Shown here: piece by piece, positions 25,014-34,135 of the stretch | Numbering within the stretch: position 1 is the stretch's first letter | Layout of the letters: each line of letters opens with the position of its first letter | DNA from: DASVRZ01 sp038228695 | Lineage (GTDB): Bacteria; Verrucomicrobiota; Verrucomicrobiia; Chthoniobacterales; DASVRZ01 | Direction of reading: 5' to 3' | Assembly (NCBI GenBank): GCA_038228695.1 | Contig: JBBRPA010000010.1 | Coordinates: 1-64,000 of the forward strand | Length of the DNA stretch: 64,000 nt | Notes under the pieces: model-generated | The model's input: the letters and a program-made list of their open reading frames with translations, nothing else | The model's database searches: none | What the model was told of the DNA's origin: nothing | Position numbers and translations under genes: made by a program

Positions 25014-26000
25014 TCATTCGTCGGCCGCAGTCCGGGCAGCGATCGATTTACTGGAGGCTACGTTGATGTTGATCAGTCGGTCAATCAAGTCCTCCGGGCG
25101 GACGAAGCCCACCGGTCGGTTGTTTTCGTCCACGACAGCCGCAAGGGACATGCGGGCGGCGCGAAGTTTGCGGATGATTTGCGAGGCAAGTTCATCGGCG
25201 CGCACGGTAATGATGCGGCGCAAATGATGTTGAGCAGTTGTATGCAACCGCCCGTCGAGTAGCACCTCGAAGGCGCGGACGAGGCCGATACATTGGCCAT
25301 TCGCCGCGACGACGGGGAACCGGTCCCAGCCGCTTTCCTTGGTCATCGCCAACAATTCGGTGACGGGCGTATCTGGTCGCACTTGGTTAACGCGGTCGAG
25401 GGGAATCATCACATCCACCCCGCGGATAGCTCGGAAATCGACCACGTTATGAATCATCGCCCGTTCCGCCGGATCGAGTGATCCGCTTTTTTCCACCTCG
25501 CTGGTGAGATCTTTCAGTTCCTCGCGAGCAATGAAAATATCGCGCCGATCCTCGTTCCGAAAGACGAGTTTGCCGAGAAATGCCATCAGCCAAATAGCCG
25601 GCGAAAGGAGCCAATAAACGACTCGCAACGACTCGGAGAGCGGGGCAAGAAGTTGATAAGGAAACCGGCGGAAGAGCGATTTCGGCAACATCTCGAGCAA
25701 AATCACGAAGACCGGAATGGCGATCGCAAGCGTCACCGGGTAGGCCCAGTCGCCTAACACAGGTCGCAACAAGGTCACCACGAATACCAGAATGAGAATC
25801 TTGAGCAGGTTGGTAACGAGCAAAACCGTGATCAGCAACCGCTGCGGATGCCGCAGTAACGCCTGCAAATGGAGAGCGCCCGGCGCTTTTTGCCGGACAT
25901 TGTGATTCAGCCGCACCGGGTTGATCGAGAGCAGCCCGGCCTCAACCCCAGCGAAAAGGAACGAGACGAGGAGACAAAATGCCAGCGACAACCAGATCAT
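25014..26000 (-). CDS. CNNM/CorC-like membrane protein with CBS pair, short form
   Basis: A 328-residue protein. A DUF21 membrane domain (about 1-170; FLFAGVEAGLLSINPVR opens it) is followed by two CBS domains (AIRGVDVMIPLDRV, SGWDRFPVVAANGQCIGLV, LAAVVDENNRPVGFV). It lacks the C-terminal CorC_HlyC domain of its upstream neighbour. Relatives are linked to magnesium or other ion export and are often annotated hemolysin-like. Its start overlaps the previous gene by four bases (ATGA). Confidence 0.85.
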   Translation of the reverse strand: MIWLSLAFCLLVSFLFAGVEAGLLSINPVRLNHNVRQKAPGALHLQALLRHPQRLLITVLLVTNLLKILILVFVVTLLRPVLGDWAYPVTLAIAIPVFVILLEMLPKSLFRRFPYQLLAPLSESLRVVYWLLSPAIWLMAFLGKLVFRNEDRRDIFIAREELKDLTSEVEKSGSLDPAERAMIHNVVDFRAIRGVDVMIPLDRVNQVRPDTPVTELLAMTKESGWDRFPVVAANGQCIGLVRAFEVLLDGRLHTTAQHHLRRIITVRADELASQIIRKLRAARMSLAAVVDENNRPVGFVRPEDLIDRLININVASSKSIAARTAADE

Positions 26001-27247
26001 ATATCCGCCCCTTCCCCGACTGCCCCGGTTTTTTCGATCAACACCTCTTGGACCCGCCGCCGGGTTGCTCGTCGGATGCGCAGCGTGTAACCCGGGATGG
26101 CGACCACCGACCCTGGCCGCGGCACGTAGCCCATCCGGTTAAAAATATACCCGCCGATCGTGTCCAACCCTTCGTGCTCGATTGTGGTTCGCAATTTTTC
26201 GCTGATGTCATCGAGCCGCGCGTGCCCGCTCACGATCAATTTCCCCTCGCCCGATTCTTCAATGTAAAGATCCGAGCCGAGCGGCACCGCGTCGCTGATC
26301 ACCTCCTCGACGATGTCAGAAAAGGAGACCACGCCCTCCGTTCCGCCAAATTCATCGAGCACGATCGCGATCCGTTGTGGGCGGTGCAAAAAGCTTTGCA
26401 GCAATTCCAGCGCGTTCATCGTTTCCGGCACAAACGACGGCGGCACGAGCAGCTCCGGATAGGGATGAGTCGGATTCGCCAAGAAAGCCGCCACGTCGAG
26501 CACCCCGAGAATGTCGTCCGGAGTCTCCCCGTAAACCGGCACGAGGCGGCGGCGGCGCGTCCGCAACAGCGTAATCGCCTCCTCATTGGTCAGATCGTCG
26601 GGCAGCGTGAAACTATCCACTCGGGGCGTCATGCAATCCTTGGCCGTTTTGTCCGCCAATTTCATGATCTCCGAAATCATCTCCCGCTCTTGAGCATCGA
26701 TCACCCCGGCCTCCGCCCCAAGAGTCATCAACGTCGCAAACTCTCCCTCCGAGAGCGTGGTTCGGATTTTCAAATTCCGGGGCCGGATTATCTCCGCCAG
26801 TCGTTCCGTGGCGTGCTCCATGCCGCCCGTCAACCGGCCGAGCAGCGGGAGCGCGAGGTCCAGATATCGCACGGCTAGGGGAGCCAGCCGGAGCGGTTGC
26901 ATTAACGCAATCAGCTTCGGCAGCAGATCGCAGAGGATCACCACCAAGGCGAATGCACCCAGCGTCGTCGCCCACACGGGAATCATCTGGTTCGGCCAGC
27001 GCTCGGCCAGATAGAGACACAACAAAACCAGCGGCACGTTCACCATCACATCCGAAACCAAAATCACCGCTAACAAACGGCGCCGGTCCGCCGTCAACCG
27101 CTCCAGCGCCAAGCCCAGCCGAGTATCCTTACCTTGCAGCCGCTTGATCTGGTTCGGCCGCACCGAAAACAGCGCGGTCTCCATTCCCGAAAAAAACGCC
27201 GATGCCCCTACCAAAACTGCCAGCAGGAGAAAATACCACGCGTTCAC
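25997..27247 (-). CDS. CNNM/CorC family protein (DUF21-CBS-CorC_HlyC)
   Basis: A 416-residue inner-membrane protein, start GTG at 27247. DUF21 membrane domain (FFSGMETALFSVRPNQIKRL), CBS pair (DCMTPRVDSFTLPDD, RRLVPVYGETPDDILGVLDV, RIAIVLDEFGGTEGVVSFSDI) and a C-terminal CorC_HlyC domain (GKLIVSGHARLDDISEKL to VQEVLIE). Family members export divalent cations or modulate such transport. It forms a pair with the shorter paralog downstream; such adjacent pairs may work as heterodimers. Confidence 0.88.
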   Translation of the reverse strand: MNAWYFLLLAVLVGASAFFSGMETALFSVRPNQIKRLQGKDTRLGLALERLTADRRRLLAVILVSDVMVNVPLVLLCLYLAERWPNQMIPVWATTLGAFALVVILCDLLPKLIALMQPLRLAPLAVRYLDLALPLLGRLTGGMEHATERLAEIIRPRNLKIRTTLSEGEFATLMTLGAEAGVIDAQEREMISEIMKLADKTAKDCMTPRVDSFTLPDDLTNEEAITLLRTRRRRLVPVYGETPDDILGVLDVAAFLANPTHPYPELLVPPSFVPETMNALELLQSFLHRPQRIAIVLDEFGGTEGVVSFSDIVEEVISDAVPLGSDLYIEESGEGKLIVSGHARLDDISEKLRTTIEHEGLDTIGGYIFNRMGYVPRPGSVVAIPGYTLRIRRATRRRVQEVLIEKTGAVGEGADI

Positions 27248-27341
27248 GAACGGAATGAAGGCGCACCCTCCCCTGCGCCTGAATCATCCGGAGCTTTCAT
27301 TATTCGCCTAGGTCGTTTAAGAATAAAGTTCACTGGTTCCA

Positions 27342-27803
27342 ATGAAAAAAGCTGATCGAATATCCGACTTTGTAAAGGAATTAGCGTCATCCGTTTCGCT
27401 CCCCGGTTTTTCCCACGATCCGCGTTACCTCGGTTTTTTTACCTGTTTTAACCGAGGCGATTACTACGAGGCGCACGATGTCCTTGAAGATCTCTGGCTC
27501 CAAACCACCGGCCCCGACTACGCCTTCTACAAGGGCCTCATCCAGATCGCCGGCGCTTTTGTCCACCTGCGAAAACAACAGGAGCATCCCGGACACCACA
27601 AACACGGACGCCGAATGTTTCCCGCCACCCGCCTTTTTCATCTCGGCCTAACCAATCTCGCCCCCTTCGCACCGCGCCACCATGGCCTCGATCTCATCGC
27701 CCTGCATCACCTCTGCGCCCGCATCTGCGACGCCATCCGATCCGCTGATTTCCAGATCAACCCGTGGAATCCGCGGGCCCTTCCCCAGATCGAACTAACC
27801 TAG
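27342..27803 (+). CDS. DUF309 family protein
   Basis: A 153-residue cytosolic helical protein. It shows the DUF309 pattern: FNRGDYYEAHDVLEDLW, then FYKGLIQIAGAFVHL and a helical C-terminus. The conserved Glu/His/Asp residues of the EAHDVLE segment could bind metal, but no activity is known for the family. It is followed after six bases by the DUF2007-type gene, so the two are probably co-transcribed. A frame with the start at 27342 has normal family length. Confidence 0.8.
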   Translation: MKKADRISDFVKELASSVSLPGFSHDPRYLGFFTCFNRGDYYEAHDVLEDLWLQTTGPDYAFYKGLIQIAGAFVHLRKQQEHPGHHKHGRRMFPATRLFHLGLTNLAPFAPRHHGLDLIALHHLCARICDAIRSADFQINPWNPRALPQIELT

Positions 27804-27809
27804 GGCACT

Positions 27810-28130
27810 ATGCGCGACGTTTTTGTTCATCAAGATTTCACCCGGGTGGGTCTTTGCAAGACGGTGCTCGACGCGGTCGGCATTCCAAATTTCATCCGCA
27901 ACCAATATACTAACAATTCGCTGAGCGAACTGCCGTCGCCGATTTTCTTTCCCGCACTTTGCGTGATCGAGGATGAGGACTACGACGAAGCGGTGCGGGT
28001 GTTGCGCGGGATTCCGGAAGGCTCGCAAACTCACGCGCCGAATTGGCGTTGCCAGAAGTGCAACGAGATCGCTCCAGGAAATTTTGATAGTTGCTGGAAC
28101 TGCGGAACGGAACGCGAACCCACCGCTTAA
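27810..28130 (+). CDS. DUF2007-type signal-transducing-like domain fused to a zinc ribbon
   Basis: A 106-residue protein. The first 75 residues look like DUF2007 (VFVHQDFTRVGLCKTVLDAV, a GlnB-like ferredoxin fold, with LCVIEDEDYDEAVRVL as last strand and helix). The last 30 residues are a four-cysteine zinc ribbon: WRCQKCNEIAPGNFDSCWNC. Such proteins are proposed protein-binding regulators. The stop overlaps the convergent rmuC stop. Confidence 0.75.
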   Translation: MRDVFVHQDFTRVGLCKTVLDAVGIPNFIRNQYTNNSLSELPSPIFFPALCVIEDEDYDEAVRVLRGIPEGSQTHAPNWRCQKCNEIAPGNFDSCWNCGTEREPTA

Positions 28131-29617
28131 TCCAGCGGCAGTTCGCCAGACAAATCCGGGTTAATCCGCGGTATAGCTTCGATAGTTAGAGCGGACTCGA
28201 TTTCTTTTTCGGCGGTGGCCACGTCGAGGTCTTGGAATTTTCTCGCTGTTACTAACAATCGGCTTTCGAGAGAAGTAGCGGTCTGGTTATAGGCGTTGAC
28301 GGCAGATTGCAGGTTTTTGCCGATGCTGTTGAAGTGACCGCCCATGACTTGGACGCGCTTGTAGAGTTCGCGGGCTAGTTCGCTGATTTTCTGCGCGTTC
28401 TCGGCGAGATTTTCCTGCCTCCAACCGTAGGCAAACGCCTTAAGCAGCGCGATCAGCGTGGTCGGCGTGGCCAGGATGACGCGCTCGTTGATGCCGGTCT
28501 CGATCAGGGTCGGGTCGATCTGCAAGGCGGCGCTGTAAAACATTTCGCCGGGAATGAAGAGGACGACTAACTCGGGTGCGGGTTGGAATTGATCCCAATA
28601 CGATTTCGCCGAGAGTGCCTTGATGTGATCGCGAATGTGGCGGGCATGTTCCTTCAGCTTGAGAGTGCGCTGGGTTTCGTCCTCGCATTCCATGGCCTCA
28701 AGGTAAGCGGCGAGCGGCGCCTTGGCATCGACGACGACATTTTTTCCGCCGGGCAGACGGGCGATCAGATCGGGGCGCAGCCGGGCATTGTCCTCATCGG
28801 TGACGCTTTGTTGCTCCTGAAAATCGCAATGATCTAACATCCCAGCCATTTCGACGACGCGCTTGAGTTGGATCTCGCCCCAACGTCCCCGGACGCGCGG
28901 AGTGCCGAGGGCTTTGACCAAATTAGCCGCTTCGTTGCGAAGGAGGACCTGACCTTCACCGAGAGATTTGACCTGGTCGCGCAGAACTTCGTAAGCGCCG
29001 AGGCGGGATTTTTCGAGTTCTTGAATTTGCTGGTCAAATTTTCCGAGCGTTTCCTTCACTGGAAGGACGAGTTGATCGATCGCGGTCTGGCGTTTCTCGA
29101 GGTCCGCTTTGGCCGCGTCCTGAAACTGCGTCAGCTTGGTCGAAGCGAGTTCGAGGAAGGATTGGTTGTTAGTCCGGAGCGCCTCGGAGGAGAGTGCCTT
29201 GAAGGCGTCGGTCATCTGCTGCTGCGCGTCGTTGAGCAGCCGCTGTTTTTCGACGAAACCGGCGCGCTCGGTCTCAAAACGCGCTTCCATCTCGACGATT
29301 TTTTCACGTTGCGAGGAGGACTCGGCGCGAAAGGTTTCGAGCGTGGCGCGGAGCACGGGAAGTTCAGCAGCGGATTGCTCGAAACCAGCGCGGGCGATTT
29401 TTTCGGATTGCAACTCCGCGCGAAGCGCAACCGTCTCCGCAGCGCCCGCCGTGAGGGACGACTGCGCGGTGGCCAATCGCTGATCCCGCTCGGCGAGACG
29501 TTCTTCAAAAAGAGAGATCTGGCCGGCGTGTCGTGCCCGAAGAATCAGCCAAAGCACGACCGCGCCAATCACCAGTCCGCCGCCCAACGCGATTGCCATT
29601 TGCAAATTAAAATCCAT
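28127..29617 (-). CDS. rmuC: DNA recombination protein RmuC
   Basis: A 496-residue protein: one N-terminal membrane helix (AIALGGGLVIGAVVLWLIL), a long coiled coil (about 35-220), then the RmuC nuclease-like domain with KNVVVDAKAPLAAYLEA, SYWDQFQPAPELVVLFIPGE and TPTTLIALLKAFAYGWRQE. RmuC limits inversions at short inverted repeats, probably as a restriction-like nuclease. Full length for the family. It stands convergent to the DUF2007 gene. Confidence 0.92.
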   Translation of the reverse strand: MDFNLQMAIALGGGLVIGAVVLWLILRARHAGQISLFEERLAERDQRLATAQSSLTAGAAETVALRAELQSEKIARAGFEQSAAELPVLRATLETFRAESSSQREKIVEMEARFETERAGFVEKQRLLNDAQQQMTDAFKALSSEALRTNNQSFLELASTKLTQFQDAAKADLEKRQTAIDQLVLPVKETLGKFDQQIQELEKSRLGAYEVLRDQVKSLGEGQVLLRNEAANLVKALGTPRVRGRWGEIQLKRVVEMAGMLDHCDFQEQQSVTDEDNARLRPDLIARLPGGKNVVVDAKAPLAAYLEAMECEDETQRTLKLKEHARHIRDHIKALSAKSYWDQFQPAPELVVLFIPGEMFYSAALQIDPTLIETGINERVILATPTTLIALLKAFAYGWRQENLAENAQKISELARELYKRVQVMGGHFNSIGKNLQSAVNAYNQTATSLESRLLVTARKFQDLDVATAEKEIESALTIEAIPRINPDLSGELPLD

Positions 29618-29774
29618 CGCTCAGAGAATGCAGCGGAACCGCGCCCTCGCCAACAGCGAAAACTGGCGAGCACCATCTCCCGGCCAATCAGCGCAAACGT
29701 GTTGCCGTTGAGAAAGAGGAACGGCGCACCGCGATGGCACGCACGGAGGAAATCGAACGCCTCTCCCAGCAAGA

Positions 29775-30008
29775 TTATTTCCCCTCGTTTTGCTTCCCAG
29801 TCAGCCGCGCACGCTCCTCCAGCTTCTGGGTTAATTCCATGCTGTGCTCCACCTCGCGCACACGCTCCTCGGTTGAAGCTGACGACAGACTCCCAACTCC
29901 GGTTTTTGAAAAAAGCGGCTCGGGTTTGAAGCGGTGAGTGTTCTCCACCACCGCCTTCAGGATGTCCTCGTCCGTCAGTTGTTCCAACAGGTCGATTCGC
30001 AGTTTCAT
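29775..30008 (-). CDS. Small hypothetical protein, possible start of a two-gene unit
   Basis: A 77-residue frame beginning MKLRIDLLEQLTDEDILKAV with a charged helical C-terminus (TEERVREVEHSMELTQKLEERARL). No family was recognised. Three bases after its stop a second frame opens at TTG 29772 and runs to 29569 (GEAFDFLRACHRGAPFLFLN), overlapping the start of rmuC. Both could be real small genes, or remnants in the same decayed region as the fragments at 30318-31018. Confidence 0.4.
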   Translation of the reverse strand: MKLRIDLLEQLTDEDILKAVVENTHRFKPEPLFSKTGVGSLSSASTEERVREVEHSMELTQKLEERARLTGKQNEGK

Positions 30009-30317
30009 CAGGCATAGCGTGCTCCTTTTCGGTGCGGTTGGCAAATATTCGGTTCACCAACATTCGCAAGCGTTGCCCCGTGCGGCAGGAGGAACTCGGA
30101 CAGTTTCTCACCACCTTCGAGACCCGCCGCACCATGCAAACCGTCGTCTCCCAATTGCTTGGAAATCCGATGTCTGGATCGCCGAAGACCCCGACCACAT
30201 GATCCACTTCAACGGCGAACGCTTCCTCGGGCCGTATCGAGCTGTGATGCCGAAAGAATCAACCGACTCCATTGCCAAATGAAATCCCGCACCCTCACCA
30301 CCCTGTGTGACTGACTG

Positions 30318-30665
30318 ATGCCGAAGCTGCTGAGCGGGGCCGATATCACAGACGAGGGGATGACCGCGACCATTGAGCACATTCTGCCTGAGAATCTTGG
30401 CGAGGCCGGATGGGAACACTTCACTGCCGAAGCTCACGACCGATGTTACGAGCGTGTCGGAAACTACTCGCTCCTCGAACGTAACTTGAATGGGCAACAA
30501 GCTGGCAACGCAGCTTTTACACAGAAACAGAAGGTGTATGCGCAATCGCAGTATCGAACATCCAAGGATTTGGGCCAATTCACCGACTGGACGGAAGAGA
30601 CAATCGCAATACGTCAGGCGGACATGGCAAAAGTGGCCAAGACGTTTTGGGCATTGCCGAATTGA
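30318..30665 (+). pseudogene. C-terminal fragment of a DUF262/DUF1524 (GmrSD-like) nuclease
   Basis: About 115 residues with the DUF1524 HNH pattern: TIEHILPENLGEAGW, RVGNYSLLERNLN, FTQKQKVYAQSQY and a C-terminal TEETIAIRQ. Full proteins of this family carry an N-terminal DUF262 domain and restrict modified phage DNA. Here a TGA lies two codons before the ATG and no DUF262 domain is found upstream, so the gene is truncated and probably dead. Confidence 0.65.
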
Positions 30666-30689
30666 CACCTCCTCATCGGGCGAATCTAG

Positions 30690-31018
30690 ATGGTCCTGGT
30701 GGGGCCTTTGCCTGAGATCGTCCATCGGCTGAAACCGGCCGTCCCGGAGGAGGCGCGCAACCGCCGCGTGATGACGATGCGGACTGGATCGGGAAACTGG
30801 ATGATTTCATGCGGATCAGTGAGCGGGAGATTTTGACCCATGCAGGCAGTGTGAGCCACGAGGTGGCACTGGTGAAAGCGGTGGCGGAGTTTGAAAAATT
30901 CCGCCGCATAGAGGACGCGCAGCCTTCGCCAGTGGAGCAACATTTCATTGAGGCGATCGAGCAGGTGAAGCAGTTGGAAAAGAGCAAACGCGCTAAGACG
31001 AACGAGCGAGGCGGCTAA
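30690..31018 (+). pseudogene. C-terminal fragment of a RhuM family gene, frameshifted
   Basis: The frame ending at 31018 reads DWIGKLDDFMRISEREILTH then AGSVSHEVAL and SPVEQHFIEAIEQVKQLE, which matches the end of RhuM (virulence/defence-associated) proteins. The preceding segment EARNRRVMTM, which belongs just before DWI in this family, is in another frame (from 30690), so a frameshift lies near 30775. The N-terminal two thirds are missing. Confidence 0.6.
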
Positions 31019-31048
31019 CCCTCGGGCTATCGCAGATCAATCGTCCCC

Positions 31049-31090
31049 AACAAAAAACCGGGCCCACTTGCGCGGGTCCGGTTTTTGTTG
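31049..31090. terminator. Bidirectional rho-independent terminator, rpsA / RhuM remnant
   Basis: A GC-rich stem (ACCGGGCCC at 31057-31065 with GGGTCCGGT at 31073-31081, one G-T pair) is flanked by an A-run on the left and a T-run on the right, so it can work in both directions. It lies 25 bases downstream of the rpsA stop. Confidence 0.88.
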
Positions 31091-31114
31091 AGTGACGAGA
31101 AATGCGTCGGGCGA

Positions 31115-32797
31115 CTATTTCTTTTTGCCGTCGCCGGGACGATACTCTTCCTCGGCAGCCGCGAAGGCTTGTTCGAGGCCGACCATGTCTTCGCCGGGGC
31201 GAATCGAGTCGAACGCTTCGCTCTCGCGCTTGAGTTCCTCCTCGTTGTAGTTGGCGGCTTTGATCGAGAGACCAATGCGGCGCTCGGCTTTGTCCACCTT
31301 GATGACGCGGGCCTCGACTTCATCGCCGACTTTGATGACGTCTTTGACTTTCTCCACGCGGCTTTCGCTGAGTTGGGAGATGTGGACGAGGCCGTCGATG
31401 TCGCCTTCGAGAGCGACGAACGCTCCGAAGCTGGCCAGCTTGGTGACTTTGCCTTTGACGAGATCGCCGATTTTGTAGCGGGTGTCGATTTCTTTCCAAG
31501 GATCGTTCTCGAGCTGTTTCATGCCGAGGCTGATGCGTTGGTTGGTCTTGTCGATGTCGATGACGACCGCTTCGATCTCGTCGCCCTTCTTGAGCATTTC
31601 GCTCGGGTGATTGATCTTGCGGGTCCAGCTCAGATCGGACACGTGGACCATGCCGTCGATGCCTTCTTCGAGCTCAACAAACGCGCCGTATGCGGTGGTG
31701 TTGCGCACCTTGCCTTTGACTTGCTTGCCGATGATGTAGCGCTGTTCGATTTCGTCCCATGGATTGGTTTCGAGCTGGCGCAGGCCGAGCGAGATTTTCT
31801 GCTCTTCCTTGTTAACACCGAGAACGGCGGCTTCCACTTCCTGCCCGATCGTAAGGACGTCGGAAGGACGCGCGATGCGCTTGGTCCAGGAGAGTTCGGA
31901 GACGTGGATAAGGCCTTCGACGCCTTCCTCGATCTCGACGAACGCGCCGTAGGGAACGAGGTTGGTGATCTTGCCTTTGACGCGCGCCCCGGTGGGGAAA
32001 CGCTCTTCGATTTTGTCCCAAGGATTGTTCTGGGTCTGCTTGAGACCGAGGGAGACGCGCTCCTTGTCCTTGTTGATATCGAGCACGACAACCTCGATTT
32101 CCTGGCCGACTTTGAGCAGTTCGGAAGGATGGTTGAGGCGGCTCCAGGTCATGTCGGTGATGTGGAGCAGACCGTCCATGCCGTTGAGATCGATAAAGGC
32201 ACCGAAGTCGGTGAGATTCTTGACCTTGCCGGTAACGATGGAGCCAATCTCGACTTCGCCCATGAATTTGGCGCGCTGTTCGCTACGCTCGGCTTCGATG
32301 AGTTCGCGACGGGAGAGGACGACGTTTTTACGGTCATCGTTGATTTTGACGATCTTGAAGTCGTAGGTATTGCCGACGAATTGCTGAAGATCTTTCGGGG
32401 GGATGATGTCGATCTGGGAGCCGGGGAGAAACGCCTCGACGCCGATGTTGACGGTGAGACCGCCTTTGACGACCGAGCGGACTTTGCCTTTGATGAGGCC
32501 GTCGCCTTGGAAGACTTTGACGATTTTTTCCCAGTTCTGACGATAAGCTGCTTTGGCCTTCGAGAGGATGACCATGCCTTCGTCGTTTTCGAGGCGCTCG
32601 AGGAGCACTTCGACTTCTTCGCCGACTTCGAGGGTATCGATGTCGTCGAATTCAGATGAGGGAATAACGCCCTCGGATTTGTAGCCGATATCGACGAGGA
32701 CTTCGCGATTACGAATCTCGAGGATGCGGCCTTTGACAATACTGCCTTCGCGGAAATCACGCATGGATTTCGCGATCAAGTCCTTCATTTCTAACAT
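31115..32797 (-). CDS. rpsA: 30S ribosomal protein S1
   Basis: A 560-residue protein with six S1 RNA-binding domains in tandem, recognisable from repeated blocks such as GSIVKGRILEI, GLIKGKVRSVVKGG, GSIVTGKVKNLTDFGAFIDL, GARVKGKITNLVPYGAFVEI, GKQVKGKVRNTTAYGAFVEL and GDLVKGKVTKLASFGAFVAL. The length matches E. coli S1 (557). The C-terminus ends with a charged tail GDGKKK. S1 brings mRNA to the 30S subunit, and matters most for messages without strong Shine-Dalgarno sites, which seem common in this genome. Confidence 0.97.
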   Translation of the reverse strand: MLEMKDLIAKSMRDFREGSIVKGRILEIRNREVLVDIGYKSEGVIPSSEFDDIDTLEVGEEVEVLLERLENDEGMVILSKAKAAYRQNWEKIVKVFQGDGLIKGKVRSVVKGGLTVNIGVEAFLPGSQIDIIPPKDLQQFVGNTYDFKIVKINDDRKNVVLSRRELIEAERSEQRAKFMGEVEIGSIVTGKVKNLTDFGAFIDLNGMDGLLHITDMTWSRLNHPSELLKVGQEIEVVVLDINKDKERVSLGLKQTQNNPWDKIEERFPTGARVKGKITNLVPYGAFVEIEEGVEGLIHVSELSWTKRIARPSDVLTIGQEVEAAVLGVNKEEQKISLGLRQLETNPWDEIEQRYIIGKQVKGKVRNTTAYGAFVELEEGIDGMVHVSDLSWTRKINHPSEMLKKGDEIEAVVIDIDKTNQRISLGMKQLENDPWKEIDTRYKIGDLVKGKVTKLASFGAFVALEGDIDGLVHISQLSESRVEKVKDVIKVGDEVEARVIKVDKAERRIGLSIKAANYNEEELKRESEAFDSIRPGEDMVGLEQAFAAAEEEYRPGDGKKK

Positions 32798-32864
32798 ATG
32801 TTTTGCTTTCTTCTCGCCACGGTTGCCATTTGTTGAACTTTCTACCCGCCGTTTCGCACACGCG

Positions 32865-32894
32865 AAAAAACGGTCCCCTCGCCTTTGCGAGGGG
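32865..32894 (-). terminator. Hairpin with T-run upstream of rpsA
   Basis: On the minus strand an 8-bp GC-rich stem (32894-32887 with 32882-32875; loop AAAG) is followed by ACCGTTTTTT. It could end the desaturase transcript, or it could be an attenuator in the rpsA leader, as it lies about 70 bases before the rpsA start. Confidence 0.6.
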
Positions 32895-32964
32895 GTGGAA
32901 TTATACCCCGTTTCCGTAGGCCCGCAAATGAAATTAGCCGCTCGCGAAGGTTCCCAAGAACGAA

Positions 32965-32994
32965 ACAGGCGACCCCGTTGCCAAGGCCGCCCGT
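32965..32994 (-). terminator. Weak hairpin downstream of the desaturase gene
   Basis: A 10-bp stem with two G-U pairs (32994-32985 with 32974-32965) lies about 25 bases after the desaturase stop and is followed by GTTTCGTTC, only a poor T-run. It could assist the stronger hairpin at 32865-32894. Confidence 0.35.
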
Positions 32995-33016
32995 TTTGTG
33001 AGATCGCGCGGGGAAC

Positions 33017-33928
33017 TTATTCCTGCGGAACGCGCTGGGTAGGCTCCATGACTTTGGCGAGGAGCGCTTGGGCTTGCGCCGGAATGGAGGTGATCACTTC
33101 GGTCTCAGATTCGGCCGTTTCGGTCTTAGGCCAGGCGACTTGCCAAGCGAGACCGAGCTTTTCCATGGTCCAGATGAGGTATTTGGTGGCGTCAATTTCC
33201 CACCATTGCAGACCGTGGGCAGCGCATTTGGGCTTGGCGTGGTGGTTGTTGTGGAAGCCTTCGCCAAAGGAACCGAGACCGACCCAGAAGTTGTTCCGGC
33301 TCATGTCCGTCGTCTCATGGGTGCGATAACCGAGCGCAGGCATGTGGCAGATGGAATTGACCGCCCAAGTGAAGTTATAAAGCACCATCATGGGAAAATA
33401 GAGGCACCAAAGCAGGCCAGCTCCCCCGAGAGTGAAATACAGGATGGTCGCCACAGTAAGATGCGGAATAATGTAAATCGCGGGAGTTTCGAGCAGCTTG
33501 CAATACCAGATTTTTCTCACATCGGAGGCATATTTCATCGAACGAAGCCGAAAACTCTCAGGTTTGCGAACAAGCCACATAATGTGCGCATAGGGGAATC
33601 CATGGAGCGGGCTGTGAATATCCTCGTCCGTATCGGACTTCAAATGGTGGTAACGATGGTCGCCTACCCAAGTGACCGGGTCGCCCGAAAGGCAGACGCT
33701 CGAGCCCATAGCCCAGAAAAACTTCACCCAAGCCGGCATTTCCAAGCCACGATGGGTCAGGTAACGATGCAAATAAAGGGTGGTGCTGAAGCAGCCCCAC
33801 GCGTAGATGGGAATCATAATCCAGAGGTAGAACGGCTGGAAATGATGCAGCAGGGCGAGAACCCCGGCCACTTGGATGGCGATGAGGACGATGAGAAGGA
33901 GGTATTGTAGCTTTTCGTTTTTGAACAT
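33017..33928 (-). CDS. Membrane fatty acid (acyl-CoA type) desaturase
   Basis: A 303-residue integral membrane di-iron enzyme that introduces a double bond into a fatty acyl chain. The three histidine boxes are present: HRYLTH, GDHRYHHLKSD and EGFHNNHHAKP. Four hydrophobic helices are arranged as in the delta-9 family (IVLIAIQVAGVLALL first). The open frame extends upstream to 34045, but MFKNEKLQ at 33928 gives the normal N-terminus. It probably adjusts membrane fluidity. It is a single gene, followed by hairpins before rpsA. Confidence 0.88.
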   Translation of the reverse strand: MFKNEKLQYLLLIVLIAIQVAGVLALLHHFQPFYLWIMIPIYAWGCFSTTLYLHRYLTHRGLEMPAWVKFFWAMGSSVCLSGDPVTWVGDHRYHHLKSDTDEDIHSPLHGFPYAHIMWLVRKPESFRLRSMKYASDVRKIWYCKLLETPAIYIIPHLTVATILYFTLGGAGLLWCLYFPMMVLYNFTWAVNSICHMPALGYRTHETTDMSRNNFWVGLGSFGEGFHNNHHAKPKCAAHGLQWWEIDATKYLIWTMEKLGLAWQVAWPKTETAESETEVITSIPAQAQALLAKVMEPTQRVPQE

Positions 33929-34135
33929 GAGCAGAGTTGGGGTGGGTCTTTCCGGGTTGCGGAAAGACGAATAGTCGTCTATTTCCGCAACCCGGGCAAC
34001 CGTTAAGTTTTTGGCCAAAAACAGCTCCCGAGCGCGGCACGGCACGCAAACAGCTTACTAAAACCGAGGAAAAGTCTCGACGATGAAGGGCATCCGGCCT
34101 ACCATCAGCACCAACCCGAGAACGATCCCGCATTT

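Noticed and set aside
31085..32659. 524-codon open frame on the plus strand
   Set aside because: It is the antisense image of rpsA; its Asp/Phe/Leu-rich repeats mirror the S1 repeats.
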